This document shows, piece by piece, positions 33,965 through 44,939 of a stretch of DNA of 64,000 nt. A program made the position numbers and the translations under genes. The stretch covers positions 46,646,856 to 46,710,855 of the forward strand of contig NC_060063.1 in assembly GCF_020283565.1 (NCBI RefSeq). Reading direction: 5' to 3'. The notes below the pieces were generated by a model. It was not told the DNA's origin. It saw only the letters and a program-made list of their open reading frames with translations, and searched no databases. Position 1 is the first letter of the stretch, and each line of letters opens with the position of its first letter. This DNA comes from Trifolium pratense. Taxonomy: Eukaryota > Streptophyta > Magnoliopsida > Fabales > Fabaceae.

Positions 33965-35018
33965 TGAAGGTGTGAAAACACAAGAAGGGGGGGTTGAATT
34001 GTGTTTTAGTCAAGTTTAAAACTTTTTCAAGTTCTTAACTTAACTACAACGGCAGCGGATAAAAACACAATAAACAAGTTAAGAGAGAGAGAGAGATCAC
34101 ACAAGCAATTTATACTGGTTCCTCTCACAAAACGAGAGTAGTCCAGTCCCCTTGCACTTCCAAGGGATTTCACTATAATCACACAAGATTACACCTGCTC
34201 AAGCACACAAGCAAGAGACTTCTCAACAATGCTCAAGCACACAAGCTTAAGACTTCACACTTAAGCACACAAGCTTAAGTTTCCTCAAGTAATAGTAAAG
34301 TATATGAAAATATACAGATGCTCTTAGAAGAACCTAAAGAGAACAAATACAAAGAGTACAGAGTATTTGACTAAAGTGCAAAAACACTTGATAAGAGGTT
34401 CAGAGCTTGTATACACAGAATTCAGAGTTTGTTCAGCGCACGTTCAATCCTTAATAATTGTTGTATGTCGATATTTGAATGCAACTGATCCTTCTAGTAT
34501 ATATACCACCAGAAAAGAGTCGTTGCAAAAAGAACCGTTGGAGTGGATAATCTTTTGTCTTCAAGCAGTCTGTCTTGATGCAGTTTGTTTGTATCTAAAC
34601 TGAGTAAGAGTTTCAGATACTTTGACTACTGCAGAGTAGACTTTCCTTATTCAGCTAACAAGTCTGAAGACCCACGTTCTCAAGTGAGGACAGACAAAAC
34701 GAGAGTAGCTGAACAGATCAGGCTTGAAAGGTCCTTTTCTTCATTGGTAGAAGAGTTGACTTGCAAAGGGAATCTTCACAGCTTTCAAAAAGATCTTCAG
34801 AGGTTGTAACTTCTGAACTTCTGAAGTCCAACATCTTCTGAGCGCTTGTGAACTTCTGAATTCACATCCTCTGAGCTTCACTCAGAGCTTATCTGATGCT
34901 TATATCTGCGCACTTAAAATAAATTTTTAGTCCTTCCAATTGTTTATTAATACTTTGTTATCATCAAAACCTTTATAGATTTAGGGGCTAATATTTTTAA
35001 ATCGATTTTGTTCCAACA
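33965..35018 (-). repeat. 3' LTR of the Sirevirus
   Basis: 1054 bp; minus-strand start TGTTGGAACAAAATC, end CACACCTTCA. Contains a (GA)n tract and direct repeats of ACTTCTGAA. Open frames of 74-78 codons are duplicated in both LTRs and are not genes. Confidence 0.9.
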
Positions 35019-35580
35019 ATCTCCCCCTTTTTGATGATGACAAACATAAGTATTAATTGACAATTGTTGTTAAATTAACTTATCATGTTTCTCTTAGGTT
35101 TATGAGGTTTGCAAGCTCCCCCTAAGATTGATACTCCTTAAAGCCAAGGCTTTAAGTTTTATCCATGATATTTTAATTTAGTATAAGATTAAGATAATTT
35201 GAAATAAAACAAATTTCATATCTTTCTTCAGAGTGAGAGGTTTGCAAGCTCTCCCCCTAAGTCTCATAAGGCTAAGTTAAAATTGCACTCTTAACTTATC
35301 CTTACTTATGAAATTTATTTCAGTTTCAACTAACTTAGTCTCCGCATTGAAATACGTAAAACAACTTAAAAGTAACAACTTATAACTTAACGGATAAAAG
35401 CGAGATAAAAGTGTGGTTTCAGTTTTTGAAACTTATCACTTATCAATTAATGCGTAACTACTCCCCCTTTTGTCATTATCAAAAAGTAAAAAAAATTTAT
35501 ATAACCAAGACAGTGAAAGAAGACGAGTGGTTGTTACAAAGGTGAATTTATTTCAAAGACAAAAAACAACGCGCTTAAAA
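35019..35580 (-). other. Sirevirus 3' region with four polypurine tracts
   Basis: On the minus strand, purine runs around GGGGGAG occur at 35019-35033 (next to the LTR), 35115-35126, 35250-35262 and 35460-35470. The first is AAAAAGGGGGAGAT and the last repeats the same form. Multiplied polypurine tracts upstream of the 3' LTR are described for Sireviruses. No ORF. Confidence 0.75.
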
Positions 35581-35606
35581 GTTTATAAAAAGGTGAACGA
35601 GTTAAC

Positions 35607-35970
35607 ATGCCTTCTTCACGTAAAAACAAGAATAAACGAGTAAATCAAGAGAGATTAGGAAGAATGAGAAGGTTTAGTTCACGCATTGCAGAGTTTCGGA
35701 GAAAGAAAGACGAAGAAAAACGCGAAAAAAGATGAGAAAGATAAAGAAGACAACAAGAAACCACAAGATGCTGAGATAATAATCATCTCATCAGATTCTG
35801 AAGCTGAAGATAATGAAGATGATGCTGACTATGTTGAGTTCTTGGCTGGCTATGTTCCAGAAGAAGAACAAGAAGAAGAAGAAGAGCAAAACCCAGATCC
35901 CATAGAAATTTCATCAGAGGATGCTGAGGAGAAATCTGAGATTTCTTCTGAGTATTATCCATCTGATTAG
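35607..35970 (+). CDS. Antisense accessory ORF of the Sirevirus, basic head and acidic tail with SIM-like motifs
   Basis: On the strand opposite to gag-pol, ATG at 35607 opens 42 codons of very basic protein (MPSSRKNKNKR start). The frame stops at 35735, but an overlapping frame (open from 35686) continues to 35970; one base in the A6 run at about 35725 separates them. The tail is highly acidic and contains IIIISSDSE and IEISSEDAEE, both fitting the SUMO-interacting-motif pattern of a short aliphatic run followed by Ser/acidic residues. AATAAA lies at 36029 on the same strand. A TATAAAA at 35584 is rather close to the ATG. I know of no function; it may be a dead or frameshift-expressed accessory gene. 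Confidence 0.45.
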
Positions 35971-36205
35971 GATTAGGTTGTCTTTTTCTTTTTCTTTTTA
36001 CCAATGTACTCAACATTGTTAGATTATTAATAAAAAAATTTCGTTTAAAAGCATCTTGTGTTCTTATGTTCTTATTTATCAAGAAAAAGTAGCACAAACA
36101 AAAAAATATAACAAACCACATAACAAGAAAACAAAACAGCTTAAAATAAAATTGTTCAGAAGATAATAAGAAAACAAAAACAACTTAAAACAAGTGCATA
36201 GAATC

Positions 36206-38884
36206 CTAGGGTTTCTTAAGGAAAGCTAAGAGTTGGTCAAATTTGTCATTCAGCGATCCCACATTGGAAACTAAACCATCCACCTTGGTTTCCAATGTTT
36301 GGTGAGCAGCTCTTTGCCTTTCCAAACCTTCCTGCTGTTCCCTCAGGGCTTCTTGAAAGATCTGCAACTGATCAACAACTACAAGAGCTTGATCTTCAAC
36401 CATAGGTGCCTTGCCTTTATCAGAGGAGGGTTCACCTTCCTCTTGATACTCAATCATCAGGACATCATCCTGATTCAGTACATCCAGTACATCCTCTTTT
36501 GGAGCATCCTCTTGATGTAGCTCATTTGCCAACTGGGCAACTCTAGCAGCAGCTTCTTCTAGACGTTCCTTCTCAACCCTGTGAGCTTCAAGACTTTGAA
36601 AAAGCTTGGAATCAATCCAGCAAACCTTGAAAGCAGATAAACGCTGTTCAGCAGCAGCAATGGCTTCAAGTTTGGCACGCTCAAATTCCTCATGACTATA
36701 AGAAGTCAATCTCTTCAAATCAGCCCTTGCCAAACTGTCCTTCATAAAGCTTATCACATCCAGATCTCTCTTACCAATAACAGCCTTAATGTCTTCACCT
36801 ACAGCATCCAAAGCCTTGCAGATCTTGGCCTTAATTCTTGACACCTCTAAATCCACATCAGAGGGACAAACTAAGAACCTGTCCTTTATCTTAGATAATC
36901 TAAGTAAGTCATCATGAAGCTGAGTGGATAGATTATCAAAAGGGTTAGATGAAGAGGGTGAGAGATTAGGAAAGGTAGAGAAATTTGGTGATTCATTAGC
37001 AGGGTTGTTAATAATAACAACTTCTGCCTCTGAAGGCTTGGGGGCACAAGTGTGAATACGCTCAGGAGAAGCATGTTCAGCACTTGGGTTAGGATTGGGT
37101 TCAGGAGTTGATTCAGATGATGAGATGTCAGAGGTTGATTCAGGATAAATGTGTTCAGGGGATGGTTCAGGAGATTTGTGTTCAGGTGTTGGTTCAGGAT
37201 ATTTATGTGGAGAGGGTTGTTTTGTGGGAGAGGTTGGTTCAGTGATTGGAATATGTGATTTTGGTTCAGATGATGGAATGGTAGGTGTTTCTTTTTGTGA
37301 TTGGGGTTGAGGTGAATTTGGTTTAGGGGGTGATGAAGATTTCTGGGTAAAGGTTTGATTATTGAGAGGGTCTGGACTAAGATGTTTTTCTAGTTCAGAC
37401 AGAGGGTTATCAGAGGTTGGAATGATAGTGGGTTCAGGAAGTATAGTCCTAAGAGGTTTTGTATAACCTATCCCAATTTCAGCTTCATTAAAGACAAACT
37501 TAGAAGACTTACCTTTAGGAACAGGAACTTGTCTTCTACGAAGTTTGGCAGCAAGAGTCTCTTCATCTGATTCAGTTTCATCTTCAGACTCAGATTCTTC
37601 AGATGAACTGTCTACCTCAACAACAATAGGCTCTTTGGAAGGTCCTTCAGCAGCCTTGTTTGCAACTTCTTCATGTTTCTTCTTGGTTCTCTTTTCAGCA
37701 TCAGCTTGCTCCACCTTAATCCTCTTCTGAGCCAAGAGATCTGGCTTAGGTTGATCAGCTTGAGAAACAACCTTTCTCTTAGGTCTCCTTGTAGGATTAT
37801 ACATATTTGCAGGAGCAGGAGGAATCATACTCCTATCAACAATGAATCCTTCTTTTCTGAGCACTTCCAAATAGTCCTGAATGATGTGCTCAGCATCAGC
37901 TTCTGAAATAACTGGATATCCATCCACATACAAACGATCTTCAAGACGAGCAGATAATTCTTGTGGAGGTGGAACTAGAGTTGTAGAAATAAGACGCATC
38001 TTGGTAAGGAAACTGGCATGTAGAATTTCAGGCGAGAACTTCTTCTGCACAATTTCTGGATGGAACTTCTTCAGATTCTCAACAACATGACCTTGATGCA
38101 GAAGGTCTGATAGCAGCCTAGGATAAACAATAGTTGTTTTCCTCTGAGATTTGCTAGCGAAGATTGCTTCACATATCCTTTCAAAAAAGTAGTCTCCAAG
38201 ATTCACCTTCTTTCCTGTCAGAAGGAAATACAACAGATGACGATGAGTCCAGGAGATTGTATCAGTCCCACCAACCCTTGGACTGATAGTTGCTAAGATG
38301 ATCTTGAAAAGAACTCTGCATTCATCAGTCAGTCCTTTGACTTTGCCTTTTAATGAAAAATCAGTGCAGATGAGATGCAGAAGATCATCTCTGTATCTGG
38401 TATCCTTCTCAAATACATCTAACTCTATCCCAGAGTTAGGCAAACCAAGTAAAGCATTGAAGTGAATAGGCAAGAATGCCATATTCATCCCACAGATATT
38501 TGACCTAATCTGTATACCAGTGAATTCCAACAGACCCATTTCCTTCCTAGTTTTTCCTCTCAGACTAGGATCCCTTTCAATTGCAGCAATTTCTTCCTTC
38601 TTAGCTTCATGCTTGTCAAAAACTTTAGCTTTCATCCAGAATTTCTTCAGCAAATCTGGATATATAGGACCATTAAGCATGTCGAAGTACTTATCCCAAC
38701 CCTGAGTGATAAAGTACTTTTTAATGTCAAACCCATTAGCTTGTAGACCGTCGAAATCAACCATCTTCTCTGAAAGAAAAGTGAGTTCAGATTCTGGAAA
38801 CTCCATCTCGTTCCCAACGATCTGAAGATTTTTGAACATAAACGGTGGAATCTTTGTTGACGAAGAAGATGAAGCACCAGCCAT
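36206..38884 (-). CDS. Sirevirus envelope-like ORF (third ORF), 892 aa
   Basis: Open from ATG at 38884 (MAGASSSSST) to 36206, downstream of pol on the same strand, the place of the envelope-like ORF in SIRE1-type elements. The N-terminal globular part (about 10-350; VGGTDTISWTHRHLLYFLLT) resembles the plant envelope-like/Athila ORF1 group. A basic cluster RRPKRKVV follows at 367-374, then PIVVEVDSSSEE (419-430) with an acidic run. Next come a Pro/Ser-rich linker with PEPTPEH-type repeats and a C-terminal coiled coil (about 690-890). I see no signal peptide and no convincing membrane segment, so a true envelope role is unsupported. Length and openness suggest it was kept intact until recently. 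Confidence 0.75.
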   Translation of the reverse strand: MAGASSSSSTKIPPFMFKNLQIVGNEMEFPESELTFLSEKMVDFDGLQANGFDIKKYFITQGWDKYFDMLNGPIYPDLLKKFWMKAKVFDKHEAKKEEIAAIERDPSLRGKTRKEMGLLEFTGIQIRSNICGMNMAFLPIHFNALLGLPNSGIELDVFEKDTRYRDDLLHLICTDFSLKGKVKGLTDECRVLFKIILATISPRVGGTDTISWTHRHLLYFLLTGKKVNLGDYFFERICEAIFASKSQRKTTIVYPRLLSDLLHQGHVVENLKKFHPEIVQKKFSPEILHASFLTKMRLISTTLVPPPQELSARLEDRLYVDGYPVISEADAEHIIQDYLEVLRKEGFIVDRSMIPPAPANMYNPTRRPKRKVVSQADQPKPDLLAQKRIKVEQADAEKRTKKKHEEVANKAAEGPSKEPIVVEVDSSSEESESEDETESDEETLAAKLRRRQVPVPKGKSSKFVFNEAEIGIGYTKPLRTILPEPTIIPTSDNPLSELEKHLSPDPLNNQTFTQKSSSPPKPNSPQPQSQKETPTIPSSEPKSHIPITEPTSPTKQPSPHKYPEPTPEHKSPEPSPEHIYPESTSDISSSESTPEPNPNPSAEHASPERIHTCAPKPSEAEVVIINNPANESPNFSTFPNLSPSSSNPFDNLSTQLHDDLLRLSKIKDRFLVCPSDVDLEVSRIKAKICKALDAVGEDIKAVIGKRDLDVISFMKDSLARADLKRLTSYSHEEFERAKLEAIAAAEQRLSAFKVCWIDSKLFQSLEAHRVEKERLEEAAARVAQLANELHQEDAPKEDVLDVLNQDDVLMIEYQEEGEPSSDKGKAPMVEDQALVVVDQLQIFQEALREQQEGLERQRAAHQTLETKVDGLVSNVGSLNDKFDQLLAFLKKP

Positions 38885-39334
38885 TGTTGGAGATTAGGGT
38901 AAGGTTTGGAACTAACGAGAGAGAAAGAAAGTTTGTTGAAGGTTTAGAGAGAAAGTGAAAGTGTAGATTGTGAGAGTGAGAAGTGTGCAAGTGTATTGTG
39001 TAAGTTTTATTTAAATGCACACAGTTAACACGAAAATAGCAAATTTGGGAAGTTACGCTAATTGACAGAAAGTTGAATACCAAAAATCATCATTAACCAC
39101 CCACTACCTGACACACGTAGACCACGTGCAGAAATTTACTCGGTAACTGCTATTTTAATGGACAACTGTTCAGCAGTGAATACTAAACGTTTCCCACTTA
39201 AATAGATCAGAGCCTCTGAGATATTTAAAATTCTCTATCAGAGTTAAGTACTTCAGAGCTTGTGTTTCAGATGTTCTGAATCATAAGTTCTGATATACAT
39301 AACCTCTTACACTTTAAAAGCCCAAAAAAAAATT
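38885..39334. other. Sirevirus spacer between pol and the envelope-like ORF
   Basis: 450 bp without an ORF. It may hold a promoter or splice acceptor for the third ORF; none is certain. Confidence 0.4.
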
Positions 39335-40600
39335 TCATTCAGAGATTGAAAACATGTTCAGATGTTTCTTTATAAAATCAAATCTTTCAACAGGTAAGGC
39401 TTTAGTAAATATGTCAGCCCATTGATTTTCAGTATCAACAAACTTAATATCTATAATGCCTCTCTGAACATAATCTCTGATAAAATGGTGTTTAATTTCA
39501 ATATGTTTGGCTCTAGAGTGTAGGATAGGATTTTTAGATAAATGAATGGCTGCAGTATTATCACAATATAAAGGAATATTGTTACTGCTTACCTGATAAT
39601 CTTCTAACTGATATTTTAACCAGAGTAGTTGTGTACAACACTTAGCTGCTGAAATGTATTCTGCTTCTGCTGTAGACAAAGCTATAGTAGTTTGTCTCTT
39701 ACTAGCCCAGGAGATAAGGTTTTCACCAACAAATTGACAATTGCCACTTGTGGATTTTCTTTCAATTTTATCTCCAGCATAGTCAGCATCACAGAATCCA
39801 TTTAGCACATAATCATTGGATTTCTTATAGAGAAGTCCAAGATTAGTTGTTCCTTTCAGATACCTAAAGATTCTCTTTACAGCAGTAAGATGAGATTCTC
39901 TAGGATCTGACTGGAATCTTGCACATAAGCATACACTGAATAAAATATCTGGTCTAGAGGCTGTCAGATAGAGTAAGGAACCAATCATACCTCGGTAGAC
40001 CTTTTGATCTACTTTTCCTTCATCATCTGACTTGCTCATGTTGGTAGTTGAATGCATAGGAGTGTTCATTATCTTGCAGTCATCTAGGTTGAACTTCTTC
40101 AGAAGTTCCTTGGTATATTTTGATTGATGAACATAAGTTCCTTCCTTCTTCTGATTGATTTGAATTCCAAGAAAGAATTTCAATTCTCCCATCATGCTCA
40201 TTTCAAATTCATCCTGCATTATCTTAGAAAAATTCTTGCACAAGGAAGCATTAGTTGAACCAAAGATAATATCATCAACATAAATTTGAATGATTAAAAT
40301 GTCTTCTTTGGTTGTTTTTCTAAAGAGTGTACAGTCAACCTTTCCTTTCTCAAAACCTTTTTCAAGAAGGAAATTACTGAGTCTATCATACCAAGCTCTT
40401 GGAGCTTGTTTCAGACCATACAGTGATTTCTTCAATTTAAAAACATGTTCTGGATTTGAGACATCTTCAAAACCAGGAGGTTGCTTAACATATACTTCTT
40501 CAGAAATAAAACCATTTAAGAAGGCACTCTTAACATCCATTTGATACAAAGTTATTCCATGATTAACAGCATAAGATAGAAGTAACCTGATTGCTTCAAG
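39335..40600 (-). pseudogene. Sirevirus pol, RT and RNase H part
   Basis: The frame open from 40666 to 39335 carries RT: QMDVKSAFLNG, LYGLKQAPRAWYDRL and YVDDIIFGS. RNase H follows: CDADYAGDKIERKSTSG, STAEAEYIS and KHIEIKHHFI. It lies one frame away from the PR-IN part. The switch falls near 40600 inside the FAPVA-R-LEAI motif, where a single extra A explains it. From that point on all motifs look normal. Confidence 0.85.
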
Positions 40601-42494
40601 TCTTAGCAACTGGTGCAAAGGTTTCAGTATAGTCAATCCCCTCTTGTTGACTATAACCTTGTGCAACCAATCTAGCTTTGTTTCTTACCACTTCACCTTG
40701 TTCATTCAACTTGTTTCTGAATACCCATTTTGTTCCAATAATGTTCTTGTGTGAAGGTTTGGGCACTAGAGTCCATACATCATTCCTTTGAAATTGATTC
40801 AGCTCTTCTTGCATTGCTACAATCCAAGCATCATCCTTCAGAGCTTCATCAATCTTTGAAGGTTCCATCATTGAGATAAGACCAACTAAAGATTCCTCAT
40901 TTCTCAGTTGAGATCTTGTCTTCCTTGGACTGTCCTTGTTGCCTAAGATCAGTTCCTCTGGATGTGATGATTTGTATTTGAAGGTATTTCTTGGGGGCTC
41001 ATCATCTTCAGACTCATCAACATCAGGTTCAGCAGTTGCTTCAGTTCTTTGTTGTTCAGAGTCTGTAGGAACTGTTATGTTCAGAGGTTCTTCAGAGAAT
41101 GGATGTTCTGAGTAGTTTGGAATATCTGAATATTGATCCTCTGATACCTGAAATCTAGACAAACCTTCCACAAGCTCTGACACTTGGTCAGGCTCTTTGT
41201 CATCAAATTTGACATGCATAGTTTCTTCCACAGTGTGTGTTTCAGAAATATACAGTCTGTATGCTTTTGAGCGTTCAGAATATCCTATAAAGATACCCTT
41301 ATAACCTCTAGCATCAAATTTCTTTAGATGGACTTTGTTGTTTAAGATATAACATGTACATCCAAACTGATGAAAATAAGAAATGTCAGGCTTTCTTCCT
41401 TTGAACAATTCATAAGCAGTTTTGTTCAATTTAGATCTGATATAGATTCTATTTTGAACATAACATGCTGTGTTTACAGCTTCTGCCCATAAAAATTTTG
41501 CTACATTAGTTTCATGCATCATGGTTCTGGCCATTTCTTGCAGAGTTCTATTCTTCCTTTCTACAACCCCATTTTGTTGAGGAGTTCTAGGAGAAGAGAA
41601 TTCATGCAGGATGCCATATTTTTCACAAAAGTTTTCAAAAGGTTCATTTTCAAATTCTCCACCATGATCACTTCTAACTTTTAAAATAGTGTAGCCTTTT
41701 TCATTTTGAATTTGTTTGCAGAAGATGCTAAACTCATCATAAGCTTCATCTTTTGTTCTTAAGAATTTTACCCAAGTCCATCTACTGTAATCATCAACAA
41801 TTACTAATCCATACTTCTTTCCATTGATAGAGGCAGTGTGAACTGGCCCAAAAAGATCAATGTGAAGAAGTTCCAATGGTCTTGAGGTAGAAACAATGTT
41901 TTTAGGTTTAAAAGATGATTTTGTAATTTTTCCTTTTTGACAAGAACCACAAAGTGTGTTTGAGTGATATTTGATTTTTGGTAAACCTCTGACAAGGTCA
42001 AGCTTACTAAGCTTAGAGATTAACCTCCAGTTAGCATGGCCTAACCTCTTATGCCAGATCCATTTTTCCTCACTCAAGGTCAAAAGACACATCACTTTTT
42101 GTTCATTCAAATCAGAAAGATTAATTTTATAAACATTGTTCTTTCTCAGACCTTTGAATATAATGGAGTTATCAGATTGTTTAGATACAGTACATGATTC
42201 CTTATTAAAGACAACTACATAACCATTGTCGCAAAATTGACTTATGCTCAATAAGTTATGTTTGAGTCCATCTACTAACCAAACATCATTAATAGATAGG
42301 GAAGAATTACCTACTGTACCTGTACCTATTATCTTTCCTTTTTGATTACCTCCAAAGCCAACAGATCCTCCTTCTTTCATAGTCAGCTTAGAAAATAGTT
42401 GTTTGTCACCAGTCATATGCCTTGAACATCCACTATCCAGATACCATGAATGATTCATGATACTTCTTTGAGTGGCAGGCTGTATGAGAAACAA
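40596..42494 (-). pseudogene. Sirevirus pol, protease and integrase part, ends at a frameshift
   Basis: Starts in a different frame just after the gag stop. Protease: WYLDSGCSRHMTG (DSG at 20-22). GAG-pre-integrase: WHKRLGHANWRL with CGSCQKGK. Integrase core: HIDLFGP, RSDHGGEFE, then QQNGVVERKNRT, giving the D-D-E triad, followed by the acidic Sirevirus insert. It enters RT (WVFRNKLNEQGEV) and stops at TGA just after FAPVA because of the frameshift near 40600. Gag and pol are in different frames, so pol was probably reached by frameshifting. Confidence 0.85.
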
Positions 42495-42496
42495 CT

Positions 42497-44890
42497 TTAA
42501 TCATTGCGATAGAACTCTTCATCACAATTAATGATAAAGTCATCCCAGTATTCTTCCTCTTCATTTTTCAAGTTCTGATTGTTAACTTGAGAACTTGTCA
42601 ACCATTTGTCTAGGACATAAGCCCTTCTTCCTTTGCATAGAACTTGTTTCCATACTTTAGGTAGGACATATCCTTTCCTAGTTGGTAAATCTGAATGATA
42701 CATTATTTCAGCTTTTGGTACCCATCTTCTGGGTCCACGCTTGTTAGTCCACAAATGCTTACTATGTTGTCTAGTGTTAGAGAAAGATCTTGGTTTGGAA
42801 TAATAACCTTTTTGAAACCTTTTCTTTTGAAATCTGTTATTATTCCAGGATTTGGATTGTTTATGATTCCAGGGTTTGTATTTATCATCAATCCCATGTT
42901 CTGATTGATTATATCTACTGACTCTAGAATCATAAATAATCTGAGTCCTGTACTTCATCTGAGATTTAGAATTTTTTCTTTTAAAAACTTCTGATCTTTT
43001 AGATTGACTAACTTCAGGTACTGAAGTTCCTTTGGATCCAGAATTTGAAGTCTCAGATGTTGAAGCTTTCAGAATTTCTGAACTGATGTTCTTAGGTTCT
43101 GAACAACTTCTATCTTCTGAACTTTTCTTTCCAGATCCTGAGGAACTGGGTTCCTCTGAGCTGTCAGCTTCTAAATCACTCAGATCATCATTGTCATTTT
43201 CAACAATACCAGGATTCTTTCCCTCTTCACTTGGAGGAACAACATAATAAACCCAAGATTTTCCAACCTTTTTAGCAAAGGTCTTCAGCTTTGAATATGT
43301 TCTACCATATTCATAGCCAATTCCTTCACCTCTATGTCTCAGAACATTATAAATTCTATTAGCAGCTTTGCTCTTCCCAAGGTTGAGATGCACAAACTGT
43401 TGAAGAGCTATTTCCTGCTCATCAATAGGTTTGTGACAAACAACACAACCCTTTTCAAAGTCATTTACTCTATTCAGAGTTTCTTGATAAAGACCTTGAA
43501 AATGTTCTGCTTGTTCAGTCAGAGTGTTAAGCTTTTCTTGTAAAACTTTTTGTTTACTTAACACTCTGAGATGTTTCTCAATGACCTTGTTAAGTGCAGT
43601 TATAAGTTGAGATTTAGAGCAGTCAGAAAATACCTCATCAGTTACTTCTGAATCTGATTCTGATTCATCTTCTGAATCTGCATCTGAGTCAGTTGAAGCC
43701 ATCAGGGCTAGATTTGCCTCTTCTTCTTCCTCAACTTCTTCCTCAGATGATAGCTCTTCAAAAGTAGCCATCAGACTCTTTTTCAATTTGCTCTTGAATT
43801 GTTGCTTCTTTGAGCTGTATCTTTTGCTTTTGTCTTTAGCAGACATTTCTGGACAATCAGCAATAAAGTGTCCTGGCTTCTTACAGTTGAAGCAGTTCTT
43901 CTGATCATCCTTTTTGCTGACAAAATTTCTGGAGCTGTTACCTCTGAAATTTCTTTTGTTAAATCTGTTCCATTGCTGAAACTTGGTGAATAAAGCAAAC
44001 TCATCTTCACCCATTTCCTCCTCTTGACCATCTGCAGAAGATTCCTCTTCAATGTCAAGAAGCTGAGTCTTAAGAGCTTTAGAAGGAGTCCTAGTTGACT
44101 GTAAAGCCACAGACTTGGACTTCTTCTTAGCTTCTGAATCAGCATTCAGAACCATCTCATGGCTTCTGAGATTGCTTATCAGAGCCTCAAGACTCAGAGT
44201 CTTGAGATTTTGAGCTTCTTCTATTGCAGTGACCTTAGGTCTCCAAGCAATAGGAAGACTTCTCAGAATCTTCTGAACATGGTCATAGGTGGAATAACTT
44301 CTCTTAAGAGCTTTAAGACCAGATACAAGGATTTGAAACCTTGTAAACATAGTCTCAATGTTTTCATCTTGTTGCATAGTGAATAGTTCATATTGCCTTA
44401 TCAAGAGACTAGCCTTAGCCTCTTGAACCTTTTCATTACCATCATAGGTAGCACACATAGAGTCAAAGATAGATTTAGCAGTAGACTTGTTCTCTATTCT
44501 GACATAATCCTCATGTCTAATAGCACCAACAACAATGTCCTTTACTCTATGATGCTTAGTGTAGGTTTTTAAGTTAGCTGGTGTGAGTAACTTTCTATGC
44601 TCAATGGACAATCTTCCATGTTCATTTAAGTTTTCAAAAGTTACTCCCAGCTCAACCAAATCCCACAACTCATGATCAATAGCAGTAATATTGCTATACA
44701 GTCTTTCCTTCCACCACTCAAATAATGATGCATCACCATTGAATATAGGGGCTTTCCTATTGCCACTATGTTCATGTAATTCATTACTTAAGTAGTCAAA
44801 ACCAAAAGCATTTCTAGGACCACCACCAGCACCACTGGCCTCACCGGCTTCACCGGTAGTTCTAGTACTACTATCGTCTCCTCCAGACAT
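42497..44890 (-). CDS. Sirevirus Gag, 797 aa with long C-terminal extension
   Basis: ATG at 44890, 70 bp after the primer site. The N-terminal half is a UBN2/DUF4219-type Copia gag domain (IFNGDASLFEWWKERLYSNI, about 48-260). A single CCHC knuckle CFNCKKPGHFIADC lies at 333-346. The long extension has acidic runs, a leucine-rich coiled coil (about 440-490), CVVCHKP and a basic Gln/Asn/Tyr-rich tail. Such extensions are typical for Sirevirus Gag and are linked in the literature to host-protein contacts. Undamaged. Confidence 0.9.
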   Translation of the reverse strand: MSGGDDSSTRTTGEAGEASGAGGGPRNAFGFDYLSNELHEHSGNRKAPIFNGDASLFEWWKERLYSNITAIDHELWDLVELGVTFENLNEHGRLSIEHRKLLTPANLKTYTKHHRVKDIVVGAIRHEDYVRIENKSTAKSIFDSMCATYDGNEKVQEAKASLLIRQYELFTMQQDENIETMFTRFQILVSGLKALKRSYSTYDHVQKILRSLPIAWRPKVTAIEEAQNLKTLSLEALISNLRSHEMVLNADSEAKKKSKSVALQSTRTPSKALKTQLLDIEEESSADGQEEEMGEDEFALFTKFQQWNRFNKRNFRGNSSRNFVSKKDDQKNCFNCKKPGHFIADCPEMSAKDKSKRYSSKKQQFKSKLKKSLMATFEELSSEEEVEEEEEANLALMASTDSDADSEDESESDSEVTDEVFSDCSKSQLITALNKVIEKHLRVLSKQKVLQEKLNTLTEQAEHFQGLYQETLNRVNDFEKGCVVCHKPIDEQEIALQQFVHLNLGKSKAANRIYNVLRHRGEGIGYEYGRTYSKLKTFAKKVGKSWVYYVVPPSEEGKNPGIVENDNDDLSDLEADSSEEPSSSGSGKKSSEDRSCSEPKNISSEILKASTSETSNSGSKGTSVPEVSQSKRSEVFKRKNSKSQMKYRTQIIYDSRVSRYNQSEHGIDDKYKPWNHKQSKSWNNNRFQKKRFQKGYYSKPRSFSNTRQHSKHLWTNKRGPRRWVPKAEIMYHSDLPTRKGYVLPKVWKQVLCKGRRAYVLDKWLTSSQVNNQNLKNEEEEYWDDFIINCDEEFYRND

Positions 44891-44939
44891 AGTGTTCTCA
44901 CAAGATCTTTACTGTCTCACTGTTAAGTGAAAGTAACAG

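Noticed and set aside
36206..38884. Host gene inserted in the Sirevirus
   Set aside because: The 892-codon ORF is in the normal place and strand of the Sirevirus envelope-like ORF, so capture is not needed to explain it.
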